The translations under genes were made by a program, and so were the position numbers. This document shows positions 1 to 8,819 of a stretch of DNA of 64,000 bases, piece after piece (position 1 is the first letter of the stretch; each line of letters opens with the position of its first letter). This DNA is from Prevotella sp. Its GTDB lineage: Bacteria; Bacteroidota; Bacteroidia; Bacteroidales; Bacteroidaceae. The DNA lies in assembly GCA_022641735.1 (NCBI GenBank), contig JALCDQ010000004.1, forward strand, positions 56,192 to 120,191. Reading direction: 5' to 3'. The notes beneath the pieces are model-generated. The model searched no databases. It was given only the letters and a program-made list of their open reading frames with translations, and had not been told where the DNA came from.

Positions 1-24
1 TGCGCCAATTGGCAAATATCGCTT

Positions 25-564
25 TCATCCTGCTATGTCTATCAAATCAGCTAAATATATCTTTCCACTATGAAAATCCCTGACCAGCACAGAGGACTGG
101 CAAAGTTTCCTTGATAAGAGACCAGCAAAATGCAACAAGGCTGCTCCAGACAAGCCTTGCAACCTCACTGTCAGAGACCGCTCATCAAAGCAATTTCCAT
201 GAACATCCATGTATCTTGCCTTGAAAGAACGGTCAACCGAAAAGGTGCTATAATCATCCTCAGCAAGTGTTGCGAGAACTTTCCTGACAGCGAATATCAC
301 TTTGTCAACCTCCGGAAGTAGGGCACCAAAACTCACAGGAAAGACGATAACGCCTCGCCTTATCTCTTCATCCAACACCTTCCTTTCAGAAGCCAGGTCT
401 CCTCTGAAAGTGAAATTGCTCTTATTAGTTCTGCATTCTCTCAGAAACCCGCCTTTTTGGATATAGATGCCATCAGGGAGCGTATCTCTTCCACTTGGGT
501 AAAAATATCTGACAATCTTAAACTTTGTCTTCATCTTCCCAATTCTCTGTGCCTTCTTCAGCAT
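25..564 (-). CDS. Hypothetical protein, last visible gene of the AAA/DprA/AddAB-like operon
   Basis: I do not recognise the family of this 179-aa protein. It has no signal peptide, no membrane segment and no catalytic motif that I can identify. Its start lies 1 nt beyond the stop of the helicase-nuclease gene (TAG-A-ATG), so it is almost certainly co-transcribed and translationally coupled. An internal Met at residue 11 (MKTKFKIVRY) is an alternative start. The position behind an AddA-like enzyme suggests a partner of the nuclease complex, but that is inference. Whether the operon continues to the left cannot be seen, because only 24 bases remain before the window edge. Confidence 0.75.
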   Translation of the reverse strand: MLKKAQRIGKMKTKFKIVRYFYPSGRDTLPDGIYIQKGGFLRECRTNKSNFTFRGDLASERKVLDEEIRRGVIVFPVSFGALLPEVDKVIFAVRKVLATLAEDDYSTFSVDRSFKARYMDVHGNCFDERSLTVRLQGLSGAALLHFAGLLSRKLCQSSVLVRDFHSGKIYLADLIDIAG

Positions 565-565
565 T

Positions 566-3500
566 CTACTGTTTCAAACTCACAAGGAAGCCGTTTACAG
601 GATAATAGACCAGACGTTCTATAACCGCCTTGCCAGCCTTGTTGAGTGCGGCGGCATAACAGCAGAACTGGGTGTTGTAGTTGCCAGCATAATGTTCGGA
701 AGTCTTATCGAGAACGCTGTGACCCATGGGGTTGGACTTGAAATCGACGAGCACGCAGCCCTCAGGAGTCTCATAGACGAAATCCATAGAGCCTCGTACG
801 ATGGAGCCCTCTTCTGGATAAGCAAACTCAAGCTCATGGTATATCTTGGAAGCCTCACCATAGAACTCACGCATCTTCAAGAGGAAAGCATCATAAGCCG
901 ACAAGACTTCTTCGGGCGACAAACGATCCTGTAATCCATAAGAGGCGACGAGGCTGCGGGCTTTCTCCATGTTGCGGTCCTTGTCGGCTGGGACAAGCAC
1001 ACAGAATATATTGTGAATACAGTCACCCACTTTCTGAATATCATCTTCGCCATGGAGATTGATGCGGGAGCCGAAGTCGTGCTTCATCGATACCTCAGTG
1101 GAAGTCTTGGCCATAGTGCTCGGCGACTGATAGCGAAGTGTGGCTTCAGGGGCGCTGCTGCTGCGAGGCAAATCAACGATTTTGCACGTTTCGGAATCTT
1201 CCTGCTGGGATGCGTCATCAGCGGGGGTATCGAGGACTTCGACCTGGAACGGGATGCCTGTTCCCAGAATGTCGCACTCCGTCTCGGAAGATGTGGGCAC
1301 GGTGATGACCGATTCCCCGTCTATGTCGCTGATATCTGTGAGCCATGCGAACTTGCTGGAATATCCTGATTTTGACTGGTGTTCCTTGCTGATGAATACC
1401 AACTGGTCCCGGGCTCTGGTCATGCCGACATACATCAACCGCGACTGTTCCAACAAATCGCGCTGCTTCAGTTCAATAAAATCGGGTCTTTTCAGGATGA
1501 CATCTGATATTTCCATAGGAGGGTTCTTTACCCACAGAAAAGGGAGCAGCGTGATATATTTGGAGGGTATCAACGCATCGCTGTCGGTATTTGCTCTGAC
1601 GGTCCGCTCTCCAAAGAACATTGATGACTCATCTTTTTTCTGAAAATCCAGGGAACTCAGGATGACGGTGTTCCATTGCAGACCTTTGGACTTGTGATAG
1701 GTGTTGACGAAGACACCTGTGGAATCGCCGCAAATCGTCATGTCACTGGATGCCACATAGTCGAGGAATCCCGTGACGGATGCGCCAAGCGTGAGATTCT
1801 GGCAATGCTGCTCATACTGTTGGGCGAGGGCGACAAGGCTTTCGAGATTGGCTTTGCGACTGGGAGCATCGCCCCAACGGGACACGATGTTGGAGAGGCC
1901 GAACTCCACATTGATGGTCTCCACGAGTGCGGACACGGACAAGGCGGCGAGGCTCTTGCTACGGGCAATGATATGGGAAATCATGGCGTTGGAATTCTGC
2001 CACGGCTCCTGTTCGGGGTCGTCGGCATGGCGATAAGCCAGACGGTCGTCGAGGATCTGCTGTACGGGGGTGTCTTTTTCGGTGAGATAGAGTATCTGCG
2101 CCTTCGCCAAATCATCATGATTATCGACGATGAGCGAAAGGATGGAACAGAGGAGAATGGACTCGTTCTGGGCACTCAGCGCACTGTCACTGCCTCTGCT
2201 GACGGGCACTTTGCACCGCCCCAAGGCTGCCGCGTATTTGTCGCAATCCGAATTTGAACGGCAAAGGATGGCAATATCCTGCGGACGGGTGCCGCCTGCT
2301 ACCATCGAAGCTATCTTACCAGCTACCGCAGCAAAATCATCCGTAGCACCAGTATCGGTCTTGACCAACCAGTCTACAAGCTGCGGCGCGTCGTTATCTG
2401 CATTTCTATGAGGGGTCAGCTCGATGTCTCCTCGACCGGCAAGCATGTGGAATTTGTCGATGAAGACACACGAGAAGAATTTGTTGACGGTGCTGACGAT
2501 GTCGGGCAGAGAACGGTAACTCGTGGACAATGACTTGTGGGTCTGCTCGAAATCCTTTTTCACCCGATCAGCCACGGCACGTGTGAGTTCGGTATCTGTT
2601 CCGCGGAATCCATAAATGGCCTGCTTGGCATCGCCCACCCAGTAGGTTTTCTCCACAAGGTCGGACAACTTGTCGAATATCTTGACCTGTATGGGGTTGC
2701 AGTCCTGGAACTCATCCACAAACACGTATTTGTATCTGCCGCTGATTTCCTGTCCTATTTCCTTGTGTTCGGTGAGGAGACGATAGAAGAGCTGCTCCAT
2801 GTCGTCATAATCGATGATGGACTTGGAACGCTTGTATTCTCCATATTGCTTCAGGAATTTAGCGGCCAGGCGAAATGACCTGTCAATGAAATCGCTAAGC
2901 ATGTCACCCGTTTCCTTTGACTTCCAATGATTGGAGATGAGGTCATGGAAGTATGCTAGTTCGTCAGCGAAAGCTTCCTTTACGTTATTGGTCCACCTCT
3001 GTGTTGCTATTACAGAAATATCATCGATGGAAAATTCATCTAATGATATTTTCGACTGCAAAACAGCTCTGCGGCCATTTGCAGCTCCGGAATCCCCCTC
3101 TAATTTCTGTGCCTGCTGAAGCATACTGGATACGATGTCAAGGCATCTTGCCGAATCTATCGTAGCACTGATGTGGTCATCGGTGCCAAATACTTCTCGT
3201 GCCATGTCCTTGGATTTATCGCACGAATTGGCAAAATCACTAATGCCATTGGCTAACGCAATGGAAATTACATTTTTGATGTGTTGTTTCCAAAAATTGT
3301 AATCTTCCACTTGTTTACCCCCAATATTAAAGTAATCACGGAACTTGCGGAAGGCCCGGATATCATCATTGGTGGCAAGGTCGGCCAAAGACTGATTGAT
3401 GTAGAACGCTTTGTCTTCATCGGGCATGACCGAGAGCTTGGCGTTGAGACCCAGATAGTACCAATATTTGCAGATAAACAAGTTTGCTACAGAATGAATG

Positions 3501-3727
3501 GTACCTATCATCGCCTGGTCGAGCAAGACGGACTCCTCGTATTTGCCTTGCTCGCACAGCACGGCTCTGGCTTTCTCGCGCAATTCGTCGGCTGCGAGAT
3601 TGGTGAATGTAGCCAAAACCATCTCTTGCGGTTTGGCGCCATCAGCTATCAGGCCAGCCAAGATATTTGTGATGGTGTACGTTTTGCCGGAACCTGCGCC
3701 GGCACTGATATATTCGACGTTTTTCAT
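566..3727 (-). CDS. AddA-like UvrD-family helicase with C-terminal RecB-type nuclease
   Basis: This is a 1053-aa superfamily 1A helicase fused to a nuclease. Visible helicase motifs are Walker A AGAGSGKT (about residue 9), motif II VDEFQD (about 335), motif III GDAKQAIYGFRG (about 362), motif IV TSYRS (about 400), motif V YHKSKGLQW (about 673) and motif VI YVGMTRARDQL (about 766). The C-terminal PD-(D/E)XK nuclease shows GDCIHNIF (about 900), GSMDFVYE, LVDFKSNP (about 992) and QFCCYAAAL. All expected catalytic residues therefore look present. The start overlaps the stop of the AddB-like gene (ATGA). The N-terminus (MKNVEYISAGAGSGKT) differs from the YKASAGSGKT type that I associate with the housekeeping AddA of Bacteroidales, which suggests an accessory paralogue. 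Expected role is ATP-driven unwinding and degradation of DNA ends. Confidence 0.9.
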   Translation of the reverse strand: MKNVEYISAGAGSGKTYTITNILAGLIADGAKPQEMVLATFTNLAADELREKARAVLCEQGKYEESVLLDQAMIGTIHSVANLFICKYWYYLGLNAKLSVMPDEDKAFYINQSLADLATNDDIRAFRKFRDYFNIGGKQVEDYNFWKQHIKNVISIALANGISDFANSCDKSKDMAREVFGTDDHISATIDSARCLDIVSSMLQQAQKLEGDSGAANGRRAVLQSKISLDEFSIDDISVIATQRWTNNVKEAFADELAYFHDLISNHWKSKETGDMLSDFIDRSFRLAAKFLKQYGEYKRSKSIIDYDDMEQLFYRLLTEHKEIGQEISGRYKYVFVDEFQDCNPIQVKIFDKLSDLVEKTYWVGDAKQAIYGFRGTDTELTRAVADRVKKDFEQTHKSLSTSYRSLPDIVSTVNKFFSCVFIDKFHMLAGRGDIELTPHRNADNDAPQLVDWLVKTDTGATDDFAAVAGKIASMVAGGTRPQDIAILCRSNSDCDKYAAALGRCKVPVSRGSDSALSAQNESILLCSILSLIVDNHDDLAKAQILYLTEKDTPVQQILDDRLAYRHADDPEQEPWQNSNAMISHIIARSKSLAALSVSALVETINVEFGLSNIVSRWGDAPSRKANLESLVALAQQYEQHCQNLTLGASVTGFLDYVASSDMTICGDSTGVFVNTYHKSKGLQWNTVILSSLDFQKKDESSMFFGERTVRANTDSDALIPSKYITLLPFLWVKNPPMEISDVILKRPDFIELKQRDLLEQSRLMYVGMTRARDQLVFISKEHQSKSGYSSKFAWLTDISDIDGESVITVPTSSETECDILGTGIPFQVEVLDTPADDASQQEDSETCKIVDLPRSSSAPEATLRYQSPSTMAKTSTEVSMKHDFGSRINLHGEDDIQKVGDCIHNIFCVLVPADKDRNMEKARSLVASYGLQDRLSPEEVLSAYDAFLLKMREFYGEASKIYHELEFAYPEEGSIVRGSMDFVYETPEGCVLVDFKSNPMGHSVLDKTSEHYAGNYNTQFCCYAAALNKAGKAVIERLVYYPVNGFLVSLKQ

Positions 3728-6402
3728 TTTTTCTGTCCTTTAAATAAATTGTAATTGCTGTATCTGTTGCTGTTTTTGTTTCCTTGATAGCTTTCGAGAG
3801 GGTAGAGGTTCTGGCCTTCCATAGCAGCCAGATAAGGAATGAGTTCAGGGTCCATGGGGTTTCCGTCAGCCATCTCGATATCTCCGCGGCTGATTTGGTC
3901 ACGGCGGTAGCGATAGGAATTGATGAGCTTCGGCACGAGTTCGGACACATCTTCGGGAGAGATAAATCTGACATTTGTACCGATGAGATGGTCATCTGTG
4001 GTGAGGAGCTTGTGTACAGGCAAGATGTAATAGCCCTTGGCTGATACAGGCTTGCCGTCTTCGGCACTCAAAAGGGCAGCATACAGCGAGAGCTGCATCG
4101 CCCGATTGTCAGTCAACTTCGAGGTATAATTATCCAACCCCGACCATTTGAAATCGAAGATGACAGGCTTGCCGTCTTTGTCCTTCAATGTCATATCCAG
4201 GAATCCCTTGATGTCGATGTTAGGGGAAAATCCCATCTTCTGACAGATGGGACGTTCACAACTGGATATCGTGAGATGATTATCGGAAATGATGTCGAGC
4301 AATGCCGAGATGGACTCATGAAGACGCTGACGGAACAACATCTCATCGGTCTTGTTCTGCTTGAGCAACAGAATGGCGCCCTTGGCAGTCTCTATCCGGT
4401 TGAGCAGAGAGTCGAAATCTTGATTAAAGGCAAGGCGGATTTTATCCAGGTCGTAATCGTTGTCCTGACATAGCGTCTGTATCATTTTGTGCGCCACATT
4501 ACCCAATGTAACATATTGTTCGCCAATCTGATAAGAGGTGCCGTTGCGGATACCGGCCAGGTATTCCATCACATAGTCAAACGGATATTGGATGAGGCTA
4601 TTGAGGGACGTATTGCTCTCATGATCGGGAAAGACGATGAAACTGGCATTCTTGATTTTGACCGAGGTACCCATCGGACCATTGTCGATGAGAGCGGCAT
4701 CATGGAGAAGGCTGTCGGGCAGCTGTCCTTCCTTGCACACAGCCGAGAATCCGAGCTTCTGGAACGTGCTTTCGAGCCGAATATGCAGAGGATGCTTGAC
4801 AGGCTTGTCTGTCCCCCTTTTATCTACAGTGATTGCGGTAAATTTCTTGTTGCATCTTAAGATAGGGATCAGCAATATATAGTTGTACAAACGAGTCTCC
4901 GACTCCTCATCCCACAATTGGCAGCCACAATCAGCCAGGGCCTTTTTCTCCTCAGGATTGAGAAAATCATAAGTCGAGGGCGATATAGAATAGTTGTAGA
5001 AGTCCATCCATGTCACAGCATTCGCATTTGAAGCCATGTCAGAAGGAGAAGATATGACAAAGCGTGAGTTTCTCGTGGCATCTGTATATTTATAAGTAGC
5101 AGAATCATAGATGGCATTCATCCATTTTTCCAGTTCCTCATACTTGAAAGACTCACTGCCATCGCCTTTCATGACGGTGAGCAACGCACTATACATAGAC
5201 AGAAGTCTCCCATACTGCTGCAGCTCCAAATCTGATATGTCCGCCATCTTCGACCTCATGACACACCAGCTCTGCATGGCAGAGACAAAGGCAACGAGTG
5301 ACTTTTGGTTTACATCATCGGAATCAGGATGGGGCAATAAGATTTCAAGCGCCTCGACATTCTTTTCACGCTTGGCCCTGTCCTCATTTTCGTAGCGGTC
5401 TTTCTCTTTGTAGTTCTTCAAGGCCTTTTTCCATTTTTCATTATATATTCCTCCTTCGTCAGCTATCACTCTGGCTAAAGAATAGCGCAGTGCACTCGGT
5501 ATCGGACTGACAGGCATCACCAGCCAAGACAGCATATTGATGATATTCAGAGGATAGCCGAACAGAGTCAGCCCGATTTTAAACATCTGGGCAATCTGCG
5601 GGTCGGCATTGGCAATGCTAGAGCCAGAAGTCGGATAATCAAGGGATGACTGCAAATCATCAAACTTCTTGTTATCACTGTTGATGTATACATCGGCAGA
5701 TTTAGGATCAAGTGATGCCACATACTGCATGGCCGTCATATCATCGGCAAAATTGATAATGCGGAATGAGTCATCCCCACTGTCAAGAGCCTCTATCTTG
5801 TTATTGATGAGGTAATTCTGTATCTTTCCCAAGTTGCCAGTTGAGACTACAGAAGGTATCTCTTTACTGACTATTATGTTGCTTTTTTCAAGCAAGACAA
5901 GGGCCTTTTCAACGTAAGGAGGCAGCATCTTACGCTCTATGCCATAGATGACGATCTTACTGCCTGAAGGCAACGGGCATTCCTTTTCCATAGCCCTCAA
6001 CACCTCTATTATATAATCAGCCTCACCTGGGCAGTCAAAGGACTTTTCCACTTCTGCCAAAGTTGTAAGGCGTTCCGATGGTTGAGGTTTTTCCGGCTTC
6101 CATCCTGCCAAACGAAGGCTGTCGCGCCATCTCAGACAGCACGATGCGACTTCCATTCCACCTGTCTGAAATGATTGATAGAAGATGTTTTCGGGCCTAG
6201 CTGACATATAGGCACGGAAAACATTGTAATACTCAGCTTCGCGTTCTACTGATGAGAGCATATCGTAATGTATGCCTAAATGCAGACCGAATAACTGGAA
6301 CAAATCGCCGATGCCGCAGATTTTGGCATCGAACGATATACGCTGACCTTTAAAGTCATAATATGCGTTTTGAGTAAACAAAGGAGAAAAATATATCTTC
6401 AT
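3724..6402 (-). CDS. AddB-like PD-(D/E)XK nuclease
   Basis: An 892-aa protein if started at MKIYFSPLFTQ; the open frame extends 33 codons upstream to 6501, but this Met gives the AddB-like N-terminus. A RecB-type nuclease domain sits in the C-terminal third: GNVAHKMIQ (about residue 629), IKGFLDMTL, VIFDFKWSG (about 750) and QLSLYAALL. I see no intact Walker A and no C-terminal cysteine cluster of the kind that binds the Fe-S cluster in classical AddB, so it may be a streamlined relative. It overlaps the AddA-like gene by 4 nt, consistent with a two-subunit helicase-nuclease. A gap of about 146 nt separates it from the DprA-like gene upstream. Confidence 0.85.
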   Translation of the reverse strand: MKIYFSPLFTQNAYYDFKGQRISFDAKICGIGDLFQLFGLHLGIHYDMLSSVEREAEYYNVFRAYMSARPENIFYQSFQTGGMEVASCCLRWRDSLRLAGWKPEKPQPSERLTTLAEVEKSFDCPGEADYIIEVLRAMEKECPLPSGSKIVIYGIERKMLPPYVEKALVLLEKSNIIVSKEIPSVVSTGNLGKIQNYLINNKIEALDSGDDSFRIINFADDMTAMQYVASLDPKSADVYINSDNKKFDDLQSSLDYPTSGSSIANADPQIAQMFKIGLTLFGYPLNIINMLSWLVMPVSPIPSALRYSLARVIADEGGIYNEKWKKALKNYKEKDRYENEDRAKREKNVEALEILLPHPDSDDVNQKSLVAFVSAMQSWCVMRSKMADISDLELQQYGRLLSMYSALLTVMKGDGSESFKYEELEKWMNAIYDSATYKYTDATRNSRFVISSPSDMASNANAVTWMDFYNYSISPSTYDFLNPEEKKALADCGCQLWDEESETRLYNYILLIPILRCNKKFTAITVDKRGTDKPVKHPLHIRLESTFQKLGFSAVCKEGQLPDSLLHDAALIDNGPMGTSVKIKNASFIVFPDHESNTSLNSLIQYPFDYVMEYLAGIRNGTSYQIGEQYVTLGNVAHKMIQTLCQDNDYDLDKIRLAFNQDFDSLLNRIETAKGAILLLKQNKTDEMLFRQRLHESISALLDIISDNHLTISSCERPICQKMGFSPNIDIKGFLDMTLKDKDGKPVIFDFKWSGLDNYTSKLTDNRAMQLSLYAALLSAEDGKPVSAKGYYILPVHKLLTTDDHLIGTNVRFISPEDVSELVPKLINSYRYRRDQISRGDIEMADGNPMDPELIPYLAAMEGQNLYPLESYQGNKNSNRYSNYNLFKGQKK

Positions 6403-6548
6403 GATAATATTTATTAATTCTTCTACTAGTGATTTCGTAATAATCTGTAAAGATAGGATATTAATTCGACAATTCCAAATTTTTCTTGGTTCTTTCTTCA
6501 ATAGTTTTATTTATCGGAGTGAACAGAAAACCATATTCCACTTTGCGG

Positions 6549-7274
6549 CTATATCTTTATAGCCTCTGCTTGCCCTGTCTCAATCAGCAAATTGTTTCCG
6601 CTGCTCAAGTCATTGGAATATGGAAACTTCACAGCGAGTACTCGTTTCTTGTATTGCTGGGCAAAACGGACAGTATACATGGTACCGCTATGCTCCGGGC
6701 ACTGAGCGACTACGACAGGGTCTGACAATGCAGCCTGAAGACGGTTTCGGGCAACTAGTCGTGAAGGATTTGCCTTCACCCCCAGTATTTGCTCACTGAT
6801 GAGCAAACCGCCATTACGGAGAATGGCTTTCTGCAAAGGCTCGTTCTCATGGGGATGAGTCAAATCAAGGCCTGTAGCGACAATGGCAATCGTTCCCCCT
6901 TTTGCATCCAAGCATCCTTGATGGGCTGCCGCATCACAACCTAAGGCCAAACCACTGACGACTACACACCCTTTCCGGGCGTATTCTGCTCCAAGCTGAT
7001 AAGCAGCAGCATTCCCATTGCGGTCAGCTTTCCGAGCGCCTATCACTGCAACCTTGTTTTCTGCCTTCAAGAGCTCAAGATTGCCGAGAGCAAATATCAC
7101 CGATGGCTTTTCGTCGCCAATCTCAAGAAAGCACTCAGGATATTCTTTGTCAAAGCTTGCAATGGTTTCAATCCCCAGAGCTTCATTTCTTTTGATGATT
7201 GAGTCGACTTTTACTCTGTCACCTATAATCTTGAATAAAGCGTCTAAATGTCTTTTTGTTATTTCAATTTTCAT
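6549..7274 (-). CDS. DprA-like SLOG-domain protein (minimal)
   Basis: This 241-aa protein has the DprA/Smf Rossmann-like core: KVAVIGARKADRNG (about residue 73), VVSGLALGCDAAAHQG (about 103), IAIVATGLDLTHPHEN, LVARNRLQAALSD, CPEHSGTMYTVRFA and GNNLLIETGQAEAI. In full DprA this fold binds single-stranded DNA and loads RecA. The N-terminal SAM-like region is reduced to about 70 residues and the C-terminal winged helix is absent, so it is shorter than the usual DprA of about 370 aa. It overlaps the upstream WG-repeat gene by ATGA. Being embedded with nucleases rather than in a competence context points to a defence or DNA-sensing role, by inference. SLOG domains can also bind or process nucleotides. 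Confidence 0.88.
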   Translation of the reverse strand: MKIEITKRHLDALFKIIGDRVKVDSIIKRNEALGIETIASFDKEYPECFLEIGDEKPSVIFALGNLELLKAENKVAVIGARKADRNGNAAAYQLGAEYARKGCVVVSGLALGCDAAAHQGCLDAKGGTIAIVATGLDLTHPHENEPLQKAILRNGGLLISEQILGVKANPSRLVARNRLQAALSDPVVVAQCPEHSGTMYTVRFAQQYKKRVLAVKFPYSNDLSSGNNLLIETGQAEAIKI

Positions 7275-8803
7275 TGTTTCGTTTTTTCGTTTTCTTTATT
7301 TATTAAACTATAATCATAAGAATCCATTCCCTTTATGAGATCATCTTCTTTCTGGCGAAGTTCCTCTATTGTCAGAGCACCATATTGGTGCAATACGAGG
7401 AATGCTTCTTTCGTTATTTTAAAAGAAGATGCAGCAGTATTTTTTAACTTTAAAGGCTTCAATTTATCCAAAAGTGTTTCACCATCTTCAATCTTACTAT
7501 TAGGATTTGCGCCTCTTTTTAATGCCCATATGATGCATCTTAGATAGAAATAGGCTTCTGAATTATATAGCTCGTGACGAAATTGCGCTGAATAAAAACT
7601 ATTAATACTGTTTTCTAAAAGATAATCATAATCAAAGTCATATTGTCCTATATATTCCAACACCTTTTTTGTTTCCGTCCATGTCCGCTTTTTTGTATAA
7701 CGAATATTTCCATAGTTGAAAAATGCTCCTCCATAAGGTTCTTCCTCTGGCCATTCTATACTTTCCACTTCTTTTCTTAATTCTTCTAAAGAGCCCTCAC
7801 AAACTAAGTCTCCTATTTCATAATAGCCTGGGAAACAATGCTCACAATAATGTTGAACATGAATCCATTTCACTTCACCATCCTTTAAAGACTTATCAAT
7901 ACCATAAGCAAAGTGAGGACTTCCTCCAAGAACGATCCTATGGTCTTCATAATATCTACGCAATTGCACGAATGATGATACTTTTATTCGAGTGTTCTCA
8001 TTTGTCAGCATTTTATCAATATAATGCCAACTATTTTCAAAGAATCCTAGACCTTCCAACAAATTTGTCCCTTTTGAGACTAAATCATTAATAGACAAAG
8101 TAATGATGCCAGCACTATATTCATAACTATACTTATCCAAAAAATCTGAAATGGCCTTTTCCGGCATGGGAATAATCTCACAATGACTCCTTAATTCCTG
8201 TGCAAAAGCCTTTGGCGAAATGTGATTTAAGCGTATAAATCCCATTTTATGTATATAGGTATGATGATCATTTATTCCATCTGTAAGTTCTTTTACTTGC
8301 ATAATGCCCGACAAAAATTTGTTTTCTGCATAAGAGTCCCCATAAGCAGGCTTGTCTGTCAATATCTCTTCTCCTTGCAGATTAAAATATTTGCACTCTT
8401 CACCGATGCGTACTTCCACGACTTCTGCATCATGCCATTTACTGAGTTGATCACAAATACAAGGTACAATCCAAGCATCATTGGCATCCTTGATACCAAA
8501 TTTTCCTGATGAATAAATGATAGTACAGCCATCCTGCTTTTCTGGTTTAATGGCATCATATAGCTTCAAATCAGCTATAGTTACAGGCCTATTGTTGCAA
8601 AAGTTTACTCTTACAGAAAAGAAGACTTCGCCATTTTCAATTTCTACCCTATCCCAATTTTTCCAAATGCGGCATGTGAAATCATCTCCTGTAGGTCTGA
8701 TTTCATCATATACACATGGAGTAATCTTTTTACCATCTTTCAAAGAAAGACCATATCGGCCTTTCTTCTCTGTTATCACATAATCTGATTGCTTATAATT
8801 CAT
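7271..8803 (-). CDS. WG-repeat protein with ankyrin-like C-terminus
   Basis: A 510-aa cytoplasmic protein with no signal peptide. WG-like repeats are visible near the N-terminus, in KGRYGLSLKDGKKITPCVYD (about residues 14-33) and again in SGKFGIKDANDAWIVPCICD (about 104). A segment near residue 430 (ALKRGANPNSKIEDGETLLD) resembles an ankyrin repeat. No enzymatic motif is apparent. Such repeats usually mediate protein contacts, so an adaptor or sensor role is plausible but unproven. The DNA is visibly more AT-rich than the flanking helicase and nuclease genes, which hints at a different origin or a fast-evolving component. It starts 16 nt after the AAA gene and overlaps the DprA-like gene. Confidence 0.75.
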   Translation of the reverse strand: MNYKQSDYVITEKKGRYGLSLKDGKKITPCVYDEIRPTGDDFTCRIWKNWDRVEIENGEVFFSVRVNFCNNRPVTIADLKLYDAIKPEKQDGCTIIYSSGKFGIKDANDAWIVPCICDQLSKWHDAEVVEVRIGEECKYFNLQGEEILTDKPAYGDSYAENKFLSGIMQVKELTDGINDHHTYIHKMGFIRLNHISPKAFAQELRSHCEIIPMPEKAISDFLDKYSYEYSAGIITLSINDLVSKGTNLLEGLGFFENSWHYIDKMLTNENTRIKVSSFVQLRRYYEDHRIVLGGSPHFAYGIDKSLKDGEVKWIHVQHYCEHCFPGYYEIGDLVCEGSLEELRKEVESIEWPEEEPYGGAFFNYGNIRYTKKRTWTETKKVLEYIGQYDFDYDYLLENSINSFYSAQFRHELYNSEAYFYLRCIIWALKRGANPNSKIEDGETLLDKLKPLKLKNTAASSFKITKEAFLVLHQYGALTIEELRQKEDDLIKGMDSYDYSLINKENEKTKQ

Positions 8804-8819
8804 AATCGTTCCTTTGAAA

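Noticed and set aside
566..6402. Housekeeping addAB recombination pair as the full explanation
   Set aside because: The pair is embedded in an operon with AAA, WG-repeat and DprA-like genes, and the N-terminal P-loop context differs from the usual Bacteroidales AddA. I therefore favour an accessory copy, though a genome check is needed.
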